The notes: generated from the letters alone by a model not told the origin. A stretch of 64,000 bases of DNA from Azadirachta indica (GCA_022749755.1 CM040451.1:8507871-8571870); one strand, 5' to 3'. Counted from the stretch's first letter, positions 22,925 to 35,644 are shown. Program-made: numbers and translations.

Positions 22925-23405
22925 TCACTATAAAACACATATTTTATAAAGTAGGTTTTGAAAGCAAACCGTTTTTTCCAATATTTTTTGATTTTTTTAA
23001 ATTTCTTCTATATGAAGTAATCAAAAGATCTAAATGGTATAAGAAACTGAAGAATAGAAAGAAAAAATTTATCGATCGGTTTGGGAAAAATAATTGGTTT
23101 AGACAAATTATATTTTTTGAGTATTATAGTGTTACATTTTAATTAATATATGATATAGGAAATAATATTAAGCTAAAGAGAGAATAGTCGGTTAAAAATA
23201 TTTCTTATAAAAATGAGGTATATTAATTATTTGATAAAAAAACTTCGATTAATTTTTAAAAAATATTTTTAACAAAGGTGAAATGTACATAAGTTTAAAT
23301 TTAAAAAATAAATTATTTTTTCTTATAAATTTTACAAAACATTCAATCAAATATTTATTTTTATTTTTAAAAATATAACTAAGCAATAAATAATTATTAA
23401 ATACA
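22925..23405 (+). repeat. AT-rich repeat family, direct copy 1
   Basis: Shares an ordered series of anchors with the later copies: ATAAAGTAGGTTTTGAAAGC, TTTCTTCTATATGAAGTAAT, GGTTTAGACAAATTAT, GTCGGTTAAAAATATTTCTT, AGGTGAAATGTAC and AAAACATTCAATCAAATATT. No reading frame is conserved among copies, so it is a non-coding repeat. Confidence 0.7.
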
Positions 23406-24499
23406 GTGACAGGTAAAGAGGGCTCCATTCTAGCAACAGCAGAATTCAGAGGACGAACTCTCCTTGAGTTTGTATTTATCTCAATTTACAACAGCAGATT
23501 TTCTTCTTTATGGGTATTATATTTTGAAATGGATTTGCATTTTCTTTTTAATTATTTAGTATTTTTAATCTTCAAAAAGAATATTGACACTTTATATTTT
23601 CTAAGAATACAATTTAAGTTGTTTAAATTTTTTTATTACTTAGTAAAAACATTGTTTTGGTGAAAGACTAAAATTACAAAATTAACATAATTAAAAATTT
23701 TAAGGCAAAGATAAATTTTGATAATTGAAAAAACTAAACAAATTAACTCCAAAGTCTAAGATTTTTTTTTTCTTTATCTCCTATCTCACATAAAATATTA
23801 AAAAAGACAGACTTATTATTTATAAAGTCATTTACACATAAAGTTCTCATCTTTTATAGAGTCATTGACAAAAACAAACTTATGCAAACTCAGTAGTTAG
23901 AGTTTTTTCATAAAACCAAATTTCGCATGATTTATATAATCTTTCACAAAACCAACTTCTCATCATCTATTCATTCATATAGAGAAACTTATCATTTAGA
24001 GAATTACTGATATATACAAATTTCTTACCATTTAGAGTCATTCACAAAAATTGTTAAAAATATTATATAAAATTAACTATTTACTCTATCAATCTTTAAA
24101 TATATTTTGTGATTAACAATTAACAGTATAATTATAATTAAGATAATAAAGTTATTTAGAAAAATCTAACCTTAAAAAGGCAGTCACGCATTGTGTTGTA
24201 CATTTTAAAGTCAAAAAATTCTTCTCTTGTGTGAGTATTGACAGATTTCTTCAGCTCTAAAATAAAACCTTAAGTTACAGTAACTCTTCCTTCCTTAATG
24301 AACATAACCACTAAAAAGAAAATATTATGTTTTTGAGAGTTGTATCGGCAAGAAAATAGTATAGCAAATTTTAGAGAAGAAAATAAATAGTTTAAGTGTA
24401 TGCATAAAGAAGTAACATCTTTTATAGACGTTAAAATAAGAATTAAAAATTAATTTAAAATTTAAAAGATTTATAAAAGGGATAGTTTTTATGTTGTCA

Positions 24500-24975
24500 A
24501 ATCAATACATACATTTTGTAAAGTAGGTTTTGAAAGTACACAGTCTTTTTAATGCTTTTTAATTTGTTTTAATTTCTTCTACGTGAAGTAATCAAAAGTC
24601 TGGAATGATGCATGAAATAGAAGGAGAGAAAGAAAAAAATTTGTTAATCGATGAAGAAAAATAGCTGATTTAGACAAACTGCAATTTTTAAGTGTATTTT
24701 ATATGAAAATAAAATACAGTTAAAGAGAGAATAATCGGTTAAAAATCTCACTTATACATATGAGGTAAATTAGTTAATTGATAAAAAAAAAACCTTTAAT
24801 TAATTTTTAAAATATATTTTTAACAATGGTGAAATGTTTGCAAGTTTAAATTTGAAAAATAAATGTTTTTTTTATTTTCATAATAAATTTTATAAAACAT
24901 TCAATCAAAATTTGTTTCAATAATTTTATTTTTAAGAATATAATTAAATAACCAATAATTGTTAAATACAACGAC
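24500..24975 (+). repeat. AT-rich repeat family, direct copy 2
   Basis: Same anchor order as copy 1: GTAAAGTAGGTTTTGAAAG, TTTCTTCTACGTGAAGTAAT, CTGATTTAGACAAACTGC, ATAATCGGTTAAAAATC, CAATGGTGAAATG and AAAACATTCAATCAAAAT. As in copy 1, it is followed by AATTGTTAAATACA and a GACAG motif, so copies 1 and 2 share a right boundary near this motif. Confidence 0.7.
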
Positions 24976-25359
24976 AGTTAATAACCAATAATTGATAAGT
25001 CATTCACAAAGACAAACTTATCAATAAAGTTATTGTCATTAATTAAGTTCTCATGTTTAAAAATTTCTAATCAGAATTTTTGGCGTAAGGAAAATATTCT
25101 TTATTTATAAGAGTATTTTACATAAAGAACGACTAATATTTTATATTATCATTAAAACAAATTTTGATCATAAAAATTTTCTCCTACACCAATTGACTCT
25201 AAAATTTAATGTTTCTTAATTGTTTTTTTATTTATATAATTCATTTATTAGTATACCATAATTATAGCATTAGATCCATAAAATAGGGTAAGATATAATC
25301 TTATGAAATTATTGATTTTTCTTTATATATATATATATATATATAAAATGAAAAGTCAT

Positions 25360-25910
25360 CTATCTTAAAAATGTCAAAAAGTAATTATTTATGTTCACAA
25401 ATCAAAACATATCTTTTATAAAGCAGGTTTTGAAAGCAAACAGTTTTTAAGGCCTTTTTTATTATTTTTTTAAAGTTCTTTTACATGAATTAATCAAAAG
25501 CTCTGAATGATGTATAAAAACCAAAAGAGAAAAAGAAAAAAATCAGTTGATGGACTTTAAAAAAGGTAGCCGGAAAAATTATATGTTTTTTAGTATTACA
25601 GTTATGTTTTAATGGATGTTGTGTGACATATATTTAAAAATAAAATAGTCAACGAAAAATATTTCTTGTAAAAATGATATAAATTAGTTATTTGATAAAA
25701 AAAAACTTTAATTAATTTTAAAAATATATTTTTAATAATGGTGAATATACGCACAATTTTAAATTTATAAAAATTCTACAAAACATGCAATCAAATACTT
25801 TTTAATATTTTTATTTTTAAAAAATATAACTAAACCAATAAATTTTGTATTTGTAAGATTCGAGAATATTCATGATATTTCATAAAATTTTTTTTAAAAC
25901 ATATATATAT
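25360..25910 (+). repeat. AT-rich repeat family, direct copy 3
   Basis: Anchors: ATAAAGCAGGTTTTGAAAGC, TCTTTTACATGAATTAAT, TATGTTTTAATGGATGTT, AATAGTCAACGAAAAATATT and AAACATGCAATCAAATAC. It extends into an extra right part containing AAGATTCGAGAATATTCATG, which copies 1 and 2 lack. Confidence 0.7.
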
Positions 25911-26545
25911 ATATATTCTCAAAAGTCGTCTGCACTAAAAAAGTTAAAAAGTAGTTACTATTCTCGAATCAAAACACATTCTTTATAAAGCAGTTTTTAA
26001 AAGTAAATACTTTTCTTTTCATTGCTTTTTTACTTTTTTTTTTTAATTTCTTCTACGCGATGAAGTAATCAAAAGCCCTCGATGATGTATGAAAACAAAT
26101 GGGAGAGAGAGAAAAAATTTGTTGATCATTAAGAAAAAATAGTTGGTTTAGACAAATTATTTTTTTTTATATTACAATATTACATTTTAATGGATGTTAT
26201 ATGATAATAAAATACAGTTAAAGATATAATAGTAAGCTGAAAATATCAAACAAATAAATTAATGAGGTACATTAGTTATTTGATAAAATAAATTTTAATT
26301 AATTAATTATAAAAAATAAATTTTCAACAACGTTGAAATATACACAAGTTTAAAATTGAAAAAAAATAATTATAATTTTTTATAGTACAAAAGCATGCAA
26401 CTAAATTTGAATGTTTTTGTTTTTTTAAAATATAATCAAACAACTACTAAATTTCAAATTTTTAAGATTCGAGAATATTTACTATATTTTATCAAATAAT
26501 TTTTTTAAAAAAATATAGTGAAAACTTGTCTATATGTCAAAAAAA
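25911..26545 (+). repeat. AT-rich repeat family, direct copy 4
   Basis: Starts with CAAAAGTCGTCTGC and TTCTTTATAAAGCAG, and includes CGATGAAGTAATCAAAAG, GGTTTAGACAAATTAT, CAACAACGTTGAAATATAC, AAGCATGCAACTAAATTTG and AAGATTCGAGAATATTTAC. It is fuller than copy 6, its closest relative. Confidence 0.7.
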
Positions 26546-26550
26546 AGAAA

Positions 26551-26880
26551 AAAGTTATGTTTTAATGGATGCTGTATGACATATATTTAAAAATAAAATA
26601 GTCAACTAAAAATATTTTTTATAAAAATGATATAAATTAGTTATTTGATTAAAAATTTTAATTAATTTTAAATATATATTTTTAACAATGGTGAAAATAT
26701 ACACAATTTTAAATTTAAAAAATAAATATTTTTATTTTTATAATAAATTTTACAAAACATACAATCAAATACTTTTTTTCAATATTTTTATTTTTAAAAA
26801 ATATAACTAAACCAATAAATTTTGTATTTCTTAGATTCGGGAATATTTATGATATTTCATAATTTTTTTTAATATATATG
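26551..26880 (+). repeat. AT-rich repeat family, copy 5 (right part of a unit)
   Basis: Begins at TTATGTTTTAATGGATGC and closely follows the right part of copy 3 at an offset of about 953 bp (25601 corresponds to 26554). It is therefore part of a larger duplication, not an independent insertion. Confidence 0.7.
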
Positions 26881-27300
26881 CACAGCCAAAAGTCATCTAT
26901 ATTAAAGAAGTAAAAAAGTAGTTACTATTTTTGAATTAAAACACATTCTTTATAAAGCAGTTTTTGAAAGTAAATAGTTTTCTTTTTAATGCTTTTTTAA
27001 TTTTTTTAATTTCTTCTACACGATGAAGTAATCAGAAGCCCTGGGTGATGTAGGAAACCGGACGAGAGAGAGAAAAAGAATTTGTTGAGCAATAAATTTT
27101 CAACAACGTTGAAATATACACAAGTTTAAAATTGAAAAAATATACTTTTAATTTTTTATAATACAAAAGCATGCAACTAAATTTGAATAGTTTTATTTTT
27201 TAAAATATAATCAAACAACTACTAAATTTCATCTTTTTAAGATTCAACAATATTCACTATAGTTTATCAAATAATTTTTTTTAAAAAATATAGTGAAAAC
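26881..27300 (+). repeat. AT-rich repeat family, copy 6 with internal deletion
   Basis: Closest to copy 4. The offset from copy 4 falls from about 967 bp at TTCTTTATAAAGCAG to 776 bp at TTTTCAACAACG, which implies an internal deletion of roughly 180-190 bp next to TTGTTGA. Confidence 0.7.
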
Positions 27301-27319
27301 TTGTCTATATTAAAAAGTA

Positions 27320-27480
27320 AAAAGAAAAAAGAAAAAATTTATTTGTGTTGTTATATCAAAGTAAAAATATAATCTTTTGTAAGGCAAGTTTTGAAAATAA
27401 TAGCAAATATTTTTTTTAATTGTTTTTAATTTCTTCTATATCAAGTAAAAGAGGGAAAGCAGATATTTGTTGATGGACCA
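27320..27480 (+). repeat. AT-rich repeat family, truncated last copy
   Basis: Retains only the left anchors (TAAGGCAAGTTTTGAAAATA, TTTCTTCTATATCAAGTAA, TTTGTTGATGGACCA) in diverged form. Confidence 0.5.
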
Positions 27481-27975
27481 GGAAATGGGCCTGTTGAAGC
27501 CCATTTTACATTCTCTATAAAGCCCATCATATGAATAATATTAATAAGGGGATATTTTCACATATCTTCTCCCGAAATTTATAGAAATAACACATAGATA
27601 AAACGTTTGTAAACAGTTATTGATACCTCCCCTATAATAGTAATTCTGTTTCTATAACTGTGAGTTGACCGTTTAAAAAAGGGTAGTATCATAAAATTAT
27701 GCTAAATTTAGTCTTCTAAATTTATTTTTGCAGTTTTATATGCATATATATTTCAATTAAAATTTTAAATTAAAATATTATAATTAAAAAAATCAAAATC
27801 AAAACAAAATAAAAACTTAATGTACAAACATAAAACCACAAAGCAATAGCTGTTAACCAAAAATGCAAACAGCAATAATGCAAGTTGTGTTAATTATTTA
27901 AGTAAAAATATCCCACTACCAATCAGCTAACATATTTTTGTTGATTTGTTGGGACTCGTTCCAACTTATGCAACA

Positions 27976-28227
27976 ATGGAGGAGCTACGTGAAGCTGCAA
28001 TAATATACTACAACAATGCTACAAAGATTTTTAGTTGCTAATCTAGAACTTCTTCAAATTAATGGGTATGGATGGAGATAGAAGATTTAGTCTTATCGAG
28101 TTCGTTCAATTTCTTCAACAAAGAAGGTACCACAGGATTTAAGTATAGTGTTTGCAAAGACAAGGGTGGAGGCATTTCAAGCATTGAAGACAGAATTAGA
28201 GATTGGAAGTATGGTCTCTGTGAGGTG
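27976..28227 (+). pseudogene. EF-hand-type protein fragment, broken
   Basis: ATG at 27976 opens MEELREAAIIYYNN, then a stop. In another frame, GMDGDRRFSLIEFVQFLQQ (about 28066-28122) resembles one EF-hand loop with its exiting helix (D-x-D-x-x-x-S-x-x-E). Further on, EAFQALKTELEIGSMVSV (about 28168-28225) resembles the C-terminal helix I associate with some plant EF-hand proteins. Three blocks in the expected order with frame changes between them suggest a decayed gene. Recognition is from memory of family motifs only. A chance match is possible for each block but less likely for all three. Confidence 0.4.
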
Positions 28228-29074
28228 ACCCTGGAGTGGTGGTAGTGGTGGTGGTGAAGAAAAGAATAGATGATATAGGGTTAAAAGGGTGACTGTTAAG
28301 CGACTGTAACAACATTGGAGAAAAGAAAGAAAAGAGATACGGTTAGGGAGAAAAGAAAAAGATACGATAAAAAACTAAAAATCACGTCTAGATAAGATTG
28401 CGTTGCTGGGAGTTATTATTATTATTATTATTATTTAATATAAATAATTAAAAATAAAAATAGGTAATACAAAATTTTAGGGGCATTTTCAATTTTTTAA
28501 TTTTTTTGATTGGTTAACTCACGGTTAATTAAGCGAAATTACTATAATAAAAAAAATATTTAAAAAATTTTATAAATTTTCTATTTAGGTGTGATTTTTA
28601 CAAACTTTGAAAAAGTATGTAAAAATACTCTTATTAATAAAATAATATTTCTATGTTATTAATATAATCTCCGTAAGTAAATGCAATCTTCGTGAATAAT
28701 ATTTCTCAAAAATATCCCTATATTTTTAATTTATTTACAAACAAAATTAAAACCCTCATTTGCTAATTTTGAGTGCTTCTTCTCTTTGGTTGGTCTTTTC
28801 TGTGACTTCTCAACTCTCATCTCAAATTTGTCTTTCTTCTGACGTAACTCTTTCTAGAGTTCTCTGCATGGAAGCTAACTCACACTAGTGGGCGTGCGTT
28901 CTTCACTCGGTAGGAGTACTTTGTTTTCTCTTACGCTATCCAGCTTCTCAAAACTCTATCCAAACCGTTCAACACTCTAAATCACAGCCATTCACAATTC
29001 TATCTAACCAGTCATCAAAGTTCTCAGCTTTTACTATGTCTTTAACCCAAAAGTATAAACAAAGAGGATCTGAT
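28228..29074. other. AT-rich intergenic DNA
   Basis: Contains an ATT microsatellite (about 28408-28436). No gene recognised. 28770-29040 is less AT-rich and may belong to the element at 29075. Confidence 0.4.
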
Positions 29075-29225
29075 ACAACTTCACAACTCCTTCTCCTTGT
29101 CAGAAGAAGAAAGCGAAGTCAACACTATAGGTGGCAGTGCTGCAGCAGCAGGCAAACAGAAAATAGAACTCTTTCTTGTGGGGAAAATTTTAAGCAATAA
29201 ACTGGTGAATAACAAAACTAACAAA
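29075..29225 (+). mobile_element. Possible LINE ORF1 (DUF4283-type) fragment
   Basis: One plus-strand frame reads SFSLSEEESEVNTIGG and then KIELFLVGKILSNKLVN. An acidic stretch followed by LVGK(I/L)L-x-x-K-x-x-N resembles the start of DUF4283 domains in plant LINE ORF1/zinc-knuckle proteins. The match is short, with no RT or endonuclease nearby, so this is a tentative call. Confidence 0.3.
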
Positions 29226-29879
29226 ACTAACAAAACTTATTCAACTCAACTTATTTTATTCCATACATAATTGCCAAGTTCCAGTGTTAATTAAGTTAAA
29301 AAACAAGTATCTTTAAAACATATGGATGACTGAAATTGAACTATATTTAGATTTCAGATAAAAGAATAGACTAAAAAATAAAGAAGCACCAAGTAATAAT
29401 GTGTTTTTACCTATTTTCAATAAAAGAGAGAAAATATTTAATTTAATGTGTAATATTATGAAATTCAAATTTTATAACAAATGTTGTTGACATTTGTATA
29501 TCTATAAAGTTTCTATATCTTATAAATAAGACACTTCTATCTTTAAACACACTTCCATTCCCTTTTTCACCCTTACATAATATGATCATTATTAGCTAAA
29601 TATTATCCTCCAAACAATTTATTTATACTCATAAATAATCTACATATATTGCACTATATGAAGAATAATATTTAGTGATAAATATTTAGTGACACAAATA
29701 TCCTTCATCTTGAAGAACAAGGATACCAATTGAGGATAGCTTCTTATTAAGGTTAAGAATTTGTTAAAAACAAAGTTGATCAATTTTAATTTAAGCTGAA
29801 TGTTGTTTAAGACATATTGGATCAGTTTCAAATGTAACCATAATGATGGAATGCTCACCTGTACATATCAGTGGGATTA

Positions 29880-32800
29880 TTATAGCTTGCTAGGAAGGGA
29901 TTTCAGATGAGATATGACTTCTCTTTGAACTTCATCTCTTCTTATTTTCCCAGTTGTGGTAACTGGAAAAGGACTCCTCCATGAAATAAATAATTTTGGT
30001 ATTTTAAACCTGCAGAAGATTTGAGGAATAGTTAACAAACTATGAAATGTTGATTCATTCACCAAATCATATGATATACACAGTGAGAATACCCAGTCAA
30101 ATTCTTCTCTCGGCAATGTTGTCGGAGAACCTCACTGGATAAAACTAGCTCTTTGCTTTCAGCGGATTGCTCAACATTATTATCAGACCATAACCAATTT
30201 TCTCTTACTTTAACACAGGCAACCACCATTTCTGTCAGACGAGCATCTGGAATTCCCACAATGACAATAGCAGTAACACCTGGATGTTGCAAAAGGATTG
30301 CTTCCACCTAATATCAAAAGAATTCACACCTTTTATGATAAAGAAGATCATAAATTTAGTAAGAGATAAATAAGTGAACTGAAGCTAGAATATCTAAAGC
30401 AATATACCCTATCCTCACTTTTTCTGTGTTTTTCTCATTGTTAATATTTTTTATCAAGGGAGTGTGAAGGCCAACATAAACTTGAACTTACCTCTTCAGG
30501 GTAAACATTCTCCCCACCACTTTTGATACGACCATTACTTCGTCCAATGAGCCATACATTACCACCATCATCTATGGATCCAATGTCGCCAGTGCCAAGC
30601 CAGAACTCATCACTGGAGTCTGATGGGTTTTTTGCCAGATTTTGATCCCAATATCTTAGCATTACATGGGGGCCTCTAGTCAGAATTTTTCCGACATGAG
30701 AAGAGCCATCAACGCATATCTTTAATTCAACATGTGGAGCAGGCTTGCCAACACAAACACCTTGTGGTTGGTGAACTGAATTGTATTTCATTTTACCAGA
30801 TGTCTGGGGTAGCTGGCCAGGAGTTTCAATTGTTGGGTCGTAGATAGTCATGAAGGTCAGTGATGAGCATGTCTCTGTCATCCCTTCATAAATTGCAAAA
30901 CACCATAAGAGCAAGAACACTAGAAAATCTTGTAATTCAGAGATTTTGCAAGCAATTAAAGAATTCACTTTTGGCATCTTCTATTCATCTACTTCATATA
31001 AATTTAGGCACGCTCCCTATGGGGTTAGATATGACAAGTTGAGCACAGTTTGGTTGAACCTAGAGTGAGCATGAACGTAGGTAGTTTCATAGAGCTTTGA
31101 TTATTTATGTCCAATGGTGCTCATACTAGTTCACAGCCTAATTGATCCAACTCGTTAGGCAGAGCCTGCCTAAGTTAAAAACCTTATCCAAATTGACAAA
31201 GGTTACAGTCTTGAATTCAGGATATAATTAAGCACAATTCAACTTGAAGGACATAGATAAAAGTTATGCTGTAGAACTCCTGATGGTTTCCTAGTCCCAT
31301 CTTTTCAATTACCTGGTTAATGAGCAGAGACTACTTTACTCATTAAAATGCACCACAAGGTCCTACAAGCAACCAACTCCAGGTGTGCAAGAGCCAACAA
31401 GGATCTAGTTTTGTATGTTAAATCTAAGACTGCATATGTTTAATTTATAAATCATATAGTGTCATTGAAGTAGATTCTCATTGCCTGCCACATACAACAT
31501 TTTACAAAAAAATCATTTTAAAGCACAATGTTTTAGATCATGCATTAGAAGGAAGAGTTGGATAAATGAGACCCACCATAAGCCGAAAGAAGCTTAGCAT
31601 TCGGGAAACAACTAGTGGCTTCTTTTATAAGTTCAATTGACAGACCCCCACCTCCATTCAGTATCCTTTTTATGCTATCCCTTCCCTTCGTAGTTTTCTT
31701 CACCCTGACAAAAGTAAAATATGAACTTAGCCAGTCAATTACCATATTATAATAACAAAATCACCAACATTTTGGCTGTTCATTCATGTCGTGGGGAAAC
31801 AAAGTATTTTGGGAAGGGAAAGAGAGCCTAGCTTTCTGAGAGTATTCTGAAAAATTGCAGTAGGATGGAATGAGAATTCCTGCAGAAATTAGAAGTTCTA
31901 ATTGTTCCTAGGCAGCGTGATTGAGAAATCCATAGATCATATGTGAAGGTAAAACATGGAATTATGTACTATTGTAGGTAATAGCTCATGCAACAGATTC
32001 TTCTTGGATGATTCTGTTTCTAATTTCTACCGATAATTTGTATAAAATTAATGAAGAAAATAACTGAGTAATAAGAACACCAAGATAACAGGGCCTCTTG
32101 TAGTTGTTCCGTAGACCAAATAGATTATATCCTTTACCTAATTAGAGCAATTAAATTGGCCATTATAGCAGGAACGGTGATTAGAGAAGTCACACAGTGT
32201 TGTTCTATGGCTTCAAGGGCTGATTTAGCTTCAAACTTGGCTGTCAACACATGGCAAGCTCCCACCATTAGCATGGCTATGGCTGACGACAAACCACCAA
32301 TGTGGCATAAAGGAGCAGTATGTAAATAAACCTGCAAAAGATGTATAGTCATTCTAGAGTTTTATCCTCACTTTAATCCTGCAGATATGTAATTCACTCT
32401 GTACATCCACAGATCTTATCTATCTCTATCATCCCTTGAAGGGAAATATGTTTAAATAAACACCAAAATTAATATGAAGTTATTGAGGACAAGCGTACAT
32501 CTTCCTCAACATAGCCAACAATGGCAATTTTTGCAAGGGATTGAACAATGAGAGCTGAATGGCTTATTGTCACTCCCTTAGGCCTCCCAGTGGTTCCTGC
32601 AGGCAAAAAACACTTGAGCACAATTTATTTTCACAGGTAGTAGTATTTTGAGCAAGTTAAGGGGTATAAGGAAGTACCTTACAAGAATAAAATATCTAGA
32701 AATCATAGTTTTGGATTATACTGGTTTCATATCATGTACTATGCACATGCAATTCATCACAATTTATAATCCCTTTCCCCTTGGTAGATTGGACCCTGCA

Positions 32801-35644
32801 AAACTTTGTATGAAGTAATTTGTTGAAATTTGTGAGGATTGTAATGAGGCTCATGCTATAGGAAGACTAGGCAGAGCAACATATCCTCCTTTTATCAGCC
32901 AGTTTTTTATTGAAGTTCTTTCCTTTCAATGGGAAAGAGAAATTTGCACTTGGGACATGGCTAAGTGATTGAGGGTGATGGTGTTCTAGAAAAGAGGTTT
33001 GGATGAGTTGACACACTATGAAATTATTTTCATGTTTAAGATTCAAATGCTCCTGTTATTCTCTTTATGTAGCCAGTAAATTCATGTATAAAATTCTAAA
33101 TTAACTTTTAATCCCAAACCTCAATGTTGAAAGAACTCGCAAGAGCAAAAAGGTGATCCTTCCCTATTGATCAAGTTAGGAAGAGCCAGAAGTAAGAAAA
33201 AGGCATACAGAATAAATTATTCCTTCCAACACTCTCAGCCGTAAAATCATACAAAGCAAATGTCCCACCAAGCTCCAGCCTTCTAACTTACTAAGTTGAC
33301 AGTAGCATATCATAGTATTTGAATGATACTTCTTGTCAACAGCAGTTTTTGGCTTTTACTGCCCGACTAGGTGCAACTACTTTTCATGTTAGAACATTCG
33401 CCATGGTAGAATTTGAAAATAATTTACAAAATAGAAGATAAGATTTCCTCAGATGCCTCACACTACCATAATATTTTTCTTGAGGAACGCATGTATGACA
33501 GAGCATTCTATTGACAATGAAAGCCATTCTTCCTAAACTTTTATTCACATGTGCCTTAAATAAACAAATCATGAAAGAGGTAAACTTGTACCTGAAGTGA
33601 AGCATATTATTACAGCTCCCTCAGGGGCCCAAGAGTAATTCATTGGAGGAGATCTTAGAGAGTGCTCCTTAATTATATCAGCAGTTAATACTGGCAAAAT
33701 GAAGAAAGCGACAATGACTTTTCAAGTAACTTTCTTTTAGAAATGAAAATTGTATAGTTCTTACATTCTATAGTACCATATACTATTCTGTTATCTATAG
33801 ATTACAAGGAAACTACATACTGTTCCATGTGTTCATAAAAACAAAGGAAGGGGAGCCCAAAGTAACATGCCACCTCAAAGAAGGTATAGCATTCCCCCGG
33901 AGCTCTGAATAGCAGGGATGATAACTCTCATCAGTCACCAACATCACTGGCCTTATAGTTGTCATTGCTGTGCTTGCCTCTTCGAAACTCTGGAAGTTGA
34001 GAAGGCTAGAATCAGACATGCCTTAACATGCAAGGTATTAGTTATGATGCAAAATTTACTTAAGCACAGTCTTACATTGTAATATTAGTCAGACAACAAG
34101 TTTGTATGGAAAGATAGAGATGATACATTTCTGTTGCCATGTATTATTTCACAAAAGTTACAGAACGCAGAAGATGCTGTATCTGCACTGTCAACCTCGG
34201 TAACCCAGGATTTCAATTTTTTTCATACAAGCGTTACATGAATTTTATTCTTATCTATGCTTAGTAAGTATATCTTGCATGTATTTTTCATAACCTCACT
34301 GTTTGTTCATAGGTTTGCAACCAAAATGTCAGACATGTAAACATTTTTTTTTTCCCTGAGAAATGAATATGTCTTGCATGCATATAATATACAACTTAGT
34401 CTAATTCTGCCGGTAAATAGCTAGATTGGTGCAACAACAGTAGCTCCAGACAAAAGAGTTAAGTTCAATGCAGTACTAGATCAAATAGATAACTAAAAGG
34501 ATGCCATGGCTCTTAAATGACGGAACTAAAGGAGAAAGCTATTTTACCCATCGATAATTCAGTGGAGCTACTATGCCTCCAATATATGCAACAGCTAGGA
34601 TCCACTCTAAATACCATTCACTGAAACAGCACACCATTCATACTCTTCAGCAATAAGCTCATAATTAAAATATCCAAGCTAATTCTTATAAACAAATACA
34701 AAACACAGAGCTTATAATCTTATACAATAAAAACCATCCTTGAGTGACCAAAAGAAATCAATTCATCTTAATCAACATCAGTTTATTCTAAAGTTTAATA
34801 ACTTTAATATAGACATTTAATGTAATATTCAGTTAAAGTGTGTTTGAAATATCAATTCAAATCATTAAAAGCACTTTGAATCTTGAAATAGATAAAGTGT
34901 TTTAATCCAAAGCCAATTAGAATTCTTTCTGGAGGATGGCTAGATAGGTGTGTTCCTGTATACATTTTCTGTTAAGAAAACCACAAAGTATTTTTCAAAC
35001 AATTAGTTTTTTTTATGAAAGCACTTTCAAGTACTTCCACAACAAACACTTATTTCGAAACTGCTTCCTACAAAATGTGAACGGAACCTTAATTAATTTC
35101 AACTAAGTTGACAAACTGTTCTATTTTCTAATCAACAGAACTTTATTAAATAAACAGAAAGATAACAATAGCTTATATTCAAACTTCAATGCAATAATAT
35201 ATGCTTTCATCACCTAATCTCACTCCATTGTCAATAATAATCACAATAACTCTGTCAAACAATACTCGGTCAACTCAAACGCAGCGTTTTGTTACCTAAA
35301 ACTGAAAGAAAACTTTCTGCGTTTATATTTCACTTCATCCTCAGGCAATCAAAATCCGATCATTTCATCCTTTCGGAAACATACGAGATTTAAGAATCAT
35401 GTTTCCGTAATTACTCGAGTAACCAAATTTAGGTAGAAGTTGACCTGTTAAAAGCACAGATGGCGACAATTTCGCCCGAGCGGAGGCCTAGTTGAAGAAG
35501 CCCGCACGCCAAACTCAACACGCCTTGGACGAACTGCTCACCGGTTTTTCGGCGGTTTCCGGAGATTGTAACGATCGAATTCCGCTTGACGGTAGCTATA
35601 CGCCTTAGACACTGGCAAATGTGAGCTTGGGAGTAATTCATCAT
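29880..35644 (-). CDS. AAE14: 2-succinylbenzoate-CoA ligase (acyl-activating enzyme 14, MenE type)
   Basis: Ten coding exons: 35644-35445, 34620-34548, 33989-33821, 33690-33592, 32596-32499, 32331-32138, 31704-31577, 30883-30492, 30307-30093 and 30009-29880. Phases agree at every junction, predicting 565 residues (Arabidopsis AAE14, At1g30520, is about the same length). The enzyme activates o-succinylbenzoate with ATP and CoA for phylloquinone (vitamin K1) synthesis. Visible motifs: P-loop CFTSGTTGRPKG, LNGGGG, SAYGMTETCSS, WLGTGDIG, GRSNGRIKSGGENVYPEEVE and the catalytic-lysine region TTTGKIRRDEV. The protein ends SLPSKL, a canonical peroxisomal PTS1; no obvious transit peptide precedes HICQCLRR. 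I chose the ATG at 35644 because the frame upstream begins with TTG. The exon 1 donor (GTCAAC) is weak but forced by the protein match. Intact. Confidence 0.93.
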
